Of a stretch of DNA of 26,837 bases, positions 23,575 to 26,837 are shown one piece after another. The position numbers and the translations under genes were made by a program. The notes beneath the pieces were generated by a model. That model was not told where the DNA came from. It did no database searches and saw only the letters and a list, made by a program, of their open reading frames with translations. Source of the DNA: a virus; the IMG/VR virus record IMGVR_UViG_3300027631_000112, positions 1 to 26,837 of that record. The stretch is one strand, 5' to 3'. Numbering within the stretch: position 1 is the stretch's first letter; every line of letters begins with the position of its first letter.

Positions 23575-24144
23575 TTAATTTACCGTCAGGGCATACTGAT
23601 CAAAAATACGTTGGATTGATGCGGGTAGCTTGCTGTTTGTAATGTATTCGATTTGAGTACCTGCACCGCCAGGCGCGGAGTTAGAATGTACTGCACCTTC
23701 GTGGCGCATATAATAGTGTATGAATTCTAAAACACCTAGTTTTAAACCGTCTGGGCAACCGTCGTTTCCTGCTACATAGGTTAATTTATAACCTGCGGGT
23801 CTTAGTGGAAATACTGAGCTGAAAATACATTTTACAACTTGTTCTTTTTGTACGTAGATCCAGTCTTCGTACTGCGTTAACGCTTCCCAAGTCTTACCAT
23901 AATCCTGAGAATAACTAAGTGAAGAAACTGCTACTACAGGACCACTTGATGGGATTAGTACTGAATTTCCGCCTTCAAATATTTCAGCAATAGATTCTTG
24001 AGAGTCTAATAGTGGATTTCTGCAAAAAATTCTTACAGCACTTGAAATTTTAGGTATTAAAAAATCTATTTGATCATCCTGTGTGGTACTAGATATACCG
24101 GCATAGTCTTTATATTCTGCTCTGGATACTAAATCATTAGCCAT
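23575..24144 (-). CDS. Head-tail connector (gp6-like adaptor, 189 aa)
   Basis: Probably forms the ring below the portal. The N-terminus (LVSRAEYKDYAGI, TQDDQIDFLIPKISSAVRIFCR) is the helical opening seen in HK97 gp6/SPP1 gp15-type adaptors, where D/E-x-x-I-x-x-L-I spacing is common. A beta region (SVLIPSSGPVVAVSSLSYS) and a long helix with GVLEFIHYYMRH follow. The C-terminus (GTQIEYITNSKLPASIQRIFDQY) is also typical. The start has AGAGGA six bases upstream. Its leader contains a hairpin ending directly next to the ribosome site, and the gene is separated from the capsid gene by a UUCG-capped hairpin. Confidence 0.8.
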   Translation of the reverse strand: MANDLVSRAEYKDYAGISSTTQDDQIDFLIPKISSAVRIFCRNPLLDSQESIAEIFEGGNSVLIPSSGPVVAVSSLSYSQDYGKTWEALTQYEDWIYVQKEQVVKCIFSSVFPLRPAGYKLTYVAGNDGCPDGLKLGVLEFIHYYMRHEGAVHSNSAPGGAGTQIEYITNSKLPASIQRIFDQYALTVN

Positions 24145-24157
24145 ATTTATTCCTCTT

Positions 24158-24196
24158 GTCTTTTACATACTCCGACTAGCGAGGCATGTAAAAGAC
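24158..24196 (-). other. Leader hairpin before the connector gene, competes with the upstream hairpin
   Basis: In the mRNA, GTCTTTTACAT (24196-24186) pairs perfectly over 11 bases with ATGTAAAAGAC (24168-24158), enclosing a 17-base loop. The 3' arm ends immediately before the AAGAGGA ribosome site. The 5' arm shares GTCTTT (24196-24191) with the 3' arm of the UUCG hairpin, so both cannot be fully paired at once. Confidence 0.7.
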
Positions 24197-24216
24197 AGGA
24201 CCGAAGTCCTGTCTTT
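24190..24216 (-). terminator. UUCG-capped terminator/attenuator hairpin after the capsid gene
   Basis: An 11-bp stem (AAAGACAGGAC / GTCCTGTCTTT) closed by a C-UUCG-G tetraloop, one of the most stable loops known. It is followed by a single further T and then ACATG, so the U tract is short (four Ts including three in the stem). It could be a leaky terminator, an attenuator, or a structure that protects the 3' end of capsid mRNA. Confidence 0.65.
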
Positions 24217-24231
24217 ATCTAACTCAATAGA

Positions 24232-26238
24232 TTAACCAATGTAACGTAGGGCAGAAACGCCAACGCTAGCACTGACTTGTGCCATACCAACACGCATTGA
24301 AGCCACCATCACACGAGCTTGTTCAGCTGCTAGTTCTTGTGTATCAACACGTAGACCGCGCTGACTTCCCATTAGGAAGTTAGGGAGGTAAACTGCAATA
24401 GCAGCTACGTTAGTTAGTCCAGATACACCGGCTGTAGTTGCTGCCGAACCAGTTGCTGGTCTAGCAGGCATTTCACCAGAGGCAATAACTGGGGAACCAC
24501 TAATGAAACCTACTTGACCTGTTAGAACAGTAGCTAATGGGCCTACTTTTTCCATTGTCATGAATTCAGTTGCTTCCATTAAATCGTAGTATGTTTCGTT
24601 GTTAACAATATATGCTACTTCGGCTGGATCGAGACCATAGTTACCTAAAGAGGCACGTAGAGCACGTAGTTTAGCTAAATTGATTGTAGTAGCAACTGCG
24701 TTTTGTTGAGCAGTTGCCGAAGCACCTGCGCGATTAGCTAAACCACTAATTGGAACAGTAGAACCATCACCAACTAATAGGGCGCTGTCAATTGCTTTAG
24801 CACAACGACGAACCATAGCTTCACGAATCATTGGCATTAATACTAGTAAGGAATCTTCTTCCTCTTCGTAACCTACGAACTCTTTTGTTGCAATTTTATA
24901 TGCATTTAAGGTAACTTCGCTTAGTTTATGAGATACACCTGTACCGCCTGAAGTTGTGTTCAAGGTTGTGGCATTAGTAGGATTATATGCAGTAACCCAA
25001 GTTGCTGATCCTACTTCAGGATTAACAGGAATACTTAACACATTAGTCTTCATCGCGATCTGACGGAATAGCGGAGCTACTACTAATTTACGCTTTAAAG
25101 CTTGTTCCATAGTTAACGAAACCTCTAGTTCCCATGGTGTAGCACCAGGAACGTGGGCTTGGCTAGACTTCTCTAGTAATGCACGGCCATAGTCAGTATC
25201 TTTGATAGACTTGCCTAGTACTGAAGCTAACATAACTGCATGAGTTTTTTCTTCGATACTAACAGCACCTTGATCGGTCTTGTCTGCAAAAGTCATCTTA
25301 GATTTTTGCATTGCTGCAATTTCTGCTGACTTTTCTGCTAGGGCAGATTGTAGGCTACTTAGTACTTCTTTTGTTGTTTCTTGCTGTTCGTTGAAACGCT
25401 TTTCAACTTCAGCCATTAAACGCTCAGCACCAGTGTCAACTGTTTGTACAACAGGAGCTGCTGGAGTTGCTGCGGCTACTGCTGCTGCAACTGCTGATTT
25501 AACACGAGCGTCAATTTCAGCTTCTTGAGCTGCTTTAACTGCTTGTGCTTGTGCTTGTGCAGCGGCTTGATCTGCAAAAGCTTTAGTGGTTTGTTCAACC
25601 GCTGACTTAGCTGCATCTGCAACCATTTGTTTGATTTCTTCTGGATTCATTTTCCATTCCTTCTGTGATGTGCCGTCTGCTTCCTTAGAGGATTCTAGCC
25701 CTTTAGCTGACTCGCTTTCGGGTGCAAACTGCTGTTTAAATATTTTATACTCATCGGCATCGTCAAATGCCTTAGACAAACTAAATAGAGTGTTTTGGTT
25801 TGCAGGCACTGAAACTATTGATACTTCTACCAGCTCCAATTGCTTGATTACAAATAACTCAGTTGCAGCATTATATTCAGCATCCATAACTCTGAATCCA
25901 ACGCTAAACGCGGTTAGTACCTCGTCTTTTACTAAATTGCAAATTTCTGCAGCTGCAGAAATTCTTGCTTTTATCCATAAACCTTTATTATCTATTCTAT
26001 GCTCTACCATTCGACCCACTGGATCATTATAGTCATGCTGTGCAAGAATAATAGGATTTTTCAAGTAGTTTTTAATTCCTGCTTCCCAAACGCTGGCAGG
26101 AACTACGTCCCCTTGTCTGTCTATGTCTGTGGTACTTGCGTACCCTTCAATATAAACTGAATCACTAGGCTCATCGGATGCAGGAGCTGCTTTATTAGTA
26201 AAAGTACTATTAAGATATAATACTTTGTTCTTATTCAT
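24232..26238 (-). CDS. Prohead protease–major capsid protein fusion (668 aa)
   Basis: Residues 1-160 are an S78/HK97-type prohead protease: YIEGYASTTDIDRQGD, ILAQHDY with likely catalytic His68, LTAFSVGF with likely catalytic Ser112, and VEVSIVSVPAN. Residues about 197-320 are Ala/Glu/Gln-rich and helical, like the HK97 delta (scaffold) domain. Residues about 320-668 are an HK97-fold capsid subunit: PGATPWELEVSLTMEQAL, SIPVNPEVGSATWVTAY, EFVGYEEEEDSLLVLMPMI, ALLVGDG and a closing ALRYIG. Most HK97-like phages encode the protease and capsid separately. The start has AAGGAG overlapping the portal stop. The ORF contains an internal ribosome site and ATG at the protease/scaffold border, so both a full fusion and a free scaffold-capsid protein of 472 residues may be made. 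The mature N-terminus cannot be read from sequence. Confidence 0.93.
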   Translation of the reverse strand: MNKNKVLYLNSTFTNKAAPASDEPSDSVYIEGYASTTDIDRQGDVVPASVWEAGIKNYLKNPIILAQHDYNDPVGRMVEHRIDNKGLWIKARISAAAEICNLVKDEVLTAFSVGFRVMDAEYNAATELFVIKQLELVEVSIVSVPANQNTLFSLSKAFDDADEYKIFKQQFAPESESAKGLESSKEADGTSQKEWKMNPEEIKQMVADAAKSAVEQTTKAFADQAAAQAQAQAVKAAQEAEIDARVKSAVAAAVAAATPAAPVVQTVDTGAERLMAEVEKRFNEQQETTKEVLSSLQSALAEKSAEIAAMQKSKMTFADKTDQGAVSIEEKTHAVMLASVLGKSIKDTDYGRALLEKSSQAHVPGATPWELEVSLTMEQALKRKLVVAPLFRQIAMKTNVLSIPVNPEVGSATWVTAYNPTNATTLNTTSGGTGVSHKLSEVTLNAYKIATKEFVGYEEEEDSLLVLMPMIREAMVRRCAKAIDSALLVGDGSTVPISGLANRAGASATAQQNAVATTINLAKLRALRASLGNYGLDPAEVAYIVNNETYYDLMEATEFMTMEKVGPLATVLTGQVGFISGSPVIASGEMPARPATGSAATTAGVSGLTNVAAIAVYLPNFLMGSQRGLRVDTQELAAEQARVMVASMRVGMAQVSASVGVSALRYIG
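25648..25662 (-). promoter_or_regulatory. Internal ribosome site and ATG for a separate scaffold-capsid product
   Basis: AAGGA (25662-25658) lies seven bases before ATG 25650-25648, which begins MNPEEIKQM at residue 197 of the fusion, exactly where the protease domain and linker end and the scaffold helix begins. Initiation here would give a 472-residue protein, ending at 24232, without the protease. The position at a domain border makes it more than a random SD-ATG pair. Confidence 0.6.
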
Positions 26239-26249
26239 AAGACTCCTTT

Positions 26250-26837
26250 TTAAGTGCTCGTACTATCTTTAGTAGGAGCCCCACCTTGCGACGGATTGAC
26301 AGCCGAGCCAGCAATATTTGCGGGAACTCTAATCTGATCTAAACCTGCAATTTTATCATAGCGTAACTCTTCACGTGCCTCATTAGGTGTTATAATTCCA
26401 CCATTTACTAGGCTTGAGTGATAAGCTGCTATATCTTTTAATTCGGGTTGTAAACTAGTAACATTTGAAGTTATCGCATCTACATCATACCCAAAATATC
26501 TTTCTAATGCTGATGTATACTTGCGAACTACGGGCATTACTGTTTCTAAGTAAAACATTCGTAAATTCGGCGCTATATTAGCATTATTTCCACCATCTAA
26601 AAGAATAGGTGGAACGCCAATTGACTTTAATATTTTAGTATCATGAGATTTAATTGAATTATCAAAGTCCATGTCCTGAAAACTAGTATTAAGTAAATTT
26701 GATGGCTTTAGACCGCTATCTAAAATCATAGGGCGACGAGCCCCATTTTTTGGATTATATTTTGCGATCCAGTTTTGTATTGTTTTTTCTTTTGCCTGAG
26801 CACTAAGTGTATTATCACTAGTTAGTACAATACCTGG
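26250..26837 (-). CDS. Portal protein, C-terminal part (cut by window edge)
   Basis: The frame is open from the right edge to the stop at 26250, giving 195 residues; it has no start in the window, and the ATG at 26729 is internal. The reading PGIVLTSDNTLS, ARRPMILDSGLKPS, SHDTKILKSIGVPPILLDGG, MFYLETVMPVVRKYTSALERYF and ITPNEAREELRYD is the pattern of an HK97-type portal: the (I/L)GVPP..L segment, the helix preceding the stem and the NEAR.EL region near the C-terminus. Twelve such subunits would form the vertex ring through which DNA is packaged. The protein ends in a low-complexity tail (NPSQGGAPTKDSTST). The stop overlaps the AAGGAG of the next gene. Terminase genes are expected beyond the right edge. 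Confidence 0.9.
   Translation of the reverse strand, partial: PGIVLTSDNTLSAQAKEKTIQNWIAKYNPKNGARRPMILDSGLKPSNLLNTSFQDMDFDNSIKSHDTKILKSIGVPPILLDGGNNANIAPNLRMFYLETVMPVVRKYTSALERYFGYDVDAITSNVTSLQPELKDIAAYHSSLVNGGIITPNEAREELRYDKIAGLDQIRVPANIAGSAVNPSQGGAPTKDSTST

Noticed and set aside
24164-24192. TTTACA-17-TATGTA between capsid and connector, as a promoter
   Set aside because: The -10 hexamer matches at only three of six positions, and both boxes are the arms of the leader hairpin, which explains them better.
26250-26729. Portal as a short complete gene starting at ATG 26729
   Set aside because: The frame stays open to the right edge, and the upstream codons continue the portal pattern, so the ATG is internal.

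Overview
This window is a stretch of the late structural region of a tailed double-stranded DNA phage (Caudoviricetes). Every gene I can support is on the minus strand, so the region reads from right (head) to left (tail tip and fibres). The order is HK97-type portal, protease-capsid fusion, connector, neck, tail terminator, tail tube, tail assembly chaperones, a very long tape measure, tail tip and fibres. There is no tail sheath or contractile baseplate gene, so the virion should be a siphovirus with a long non-contractile tail. The DNA is AT-rich. I see no integrase, repressor, tRNA, CRISPR array or transposon, and the sequence does not name the host. The near-consensus sigma70 promoters fit a bacterial host, probably Gram-negative, but that is inference.

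Head region (26837 to about 23575): the C-terminal part of a portal protein runs off the right edge. It is followed by one ORF that fuses an S78-type prohead protease to an HK97-fold major capsid protein. A good internal ribosome binding site and ATG lie at the protease/scaffold boundary. A UUCG-capped hairpin follows the capsid gene, and a second, competing hairpin lies just before the connector gene.

Neck and tail tube (about 23573 to 19973): a 548-residue protein of unclear function with a neck-like C-terminus, a tail terminator candidate, and a 482-residue tail tube protein with an inserted domain. A terminator closes this block.

Chaperones and tape measure (19904 to 11455): the two tail-chaperone ORFs are joined by a canonical -1 slippery heptamer (A AAT TTC), as in lambda G/GT. 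A terminator and then a near-perfect promoter separate them from the 2508-residue tape measure gene. A second terminator and a second promoter with the same hexamers and spacing follow it. The structural genes are therefore divided into separately punctuated units.

Tail tip and fibres (11351 to 1): a hub-like protein, a 976-residue tip/fibre protein with two carbohydrate-binding-like domains, a 309-residue tip protein, a 1807-residue fibre built from nine copies of a repeat of about 95 residues, and the start of a glycine-rich tail protein cut by the left edge. These genes are tightly packed (TAATG, TAAATG and TAATATG junctions) and probably translationally coupled.

No gap exceeds 120 bases. 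The most interesting features are the frameshift site with its possible stimulatory stem, the protease-capsid fusion with its internal start, the repeated terminator/promoter pairs, the competing hairpins after the capsid gene, and the repeat-built fibre bracketed by an exact in-frame 82-bp duplication.
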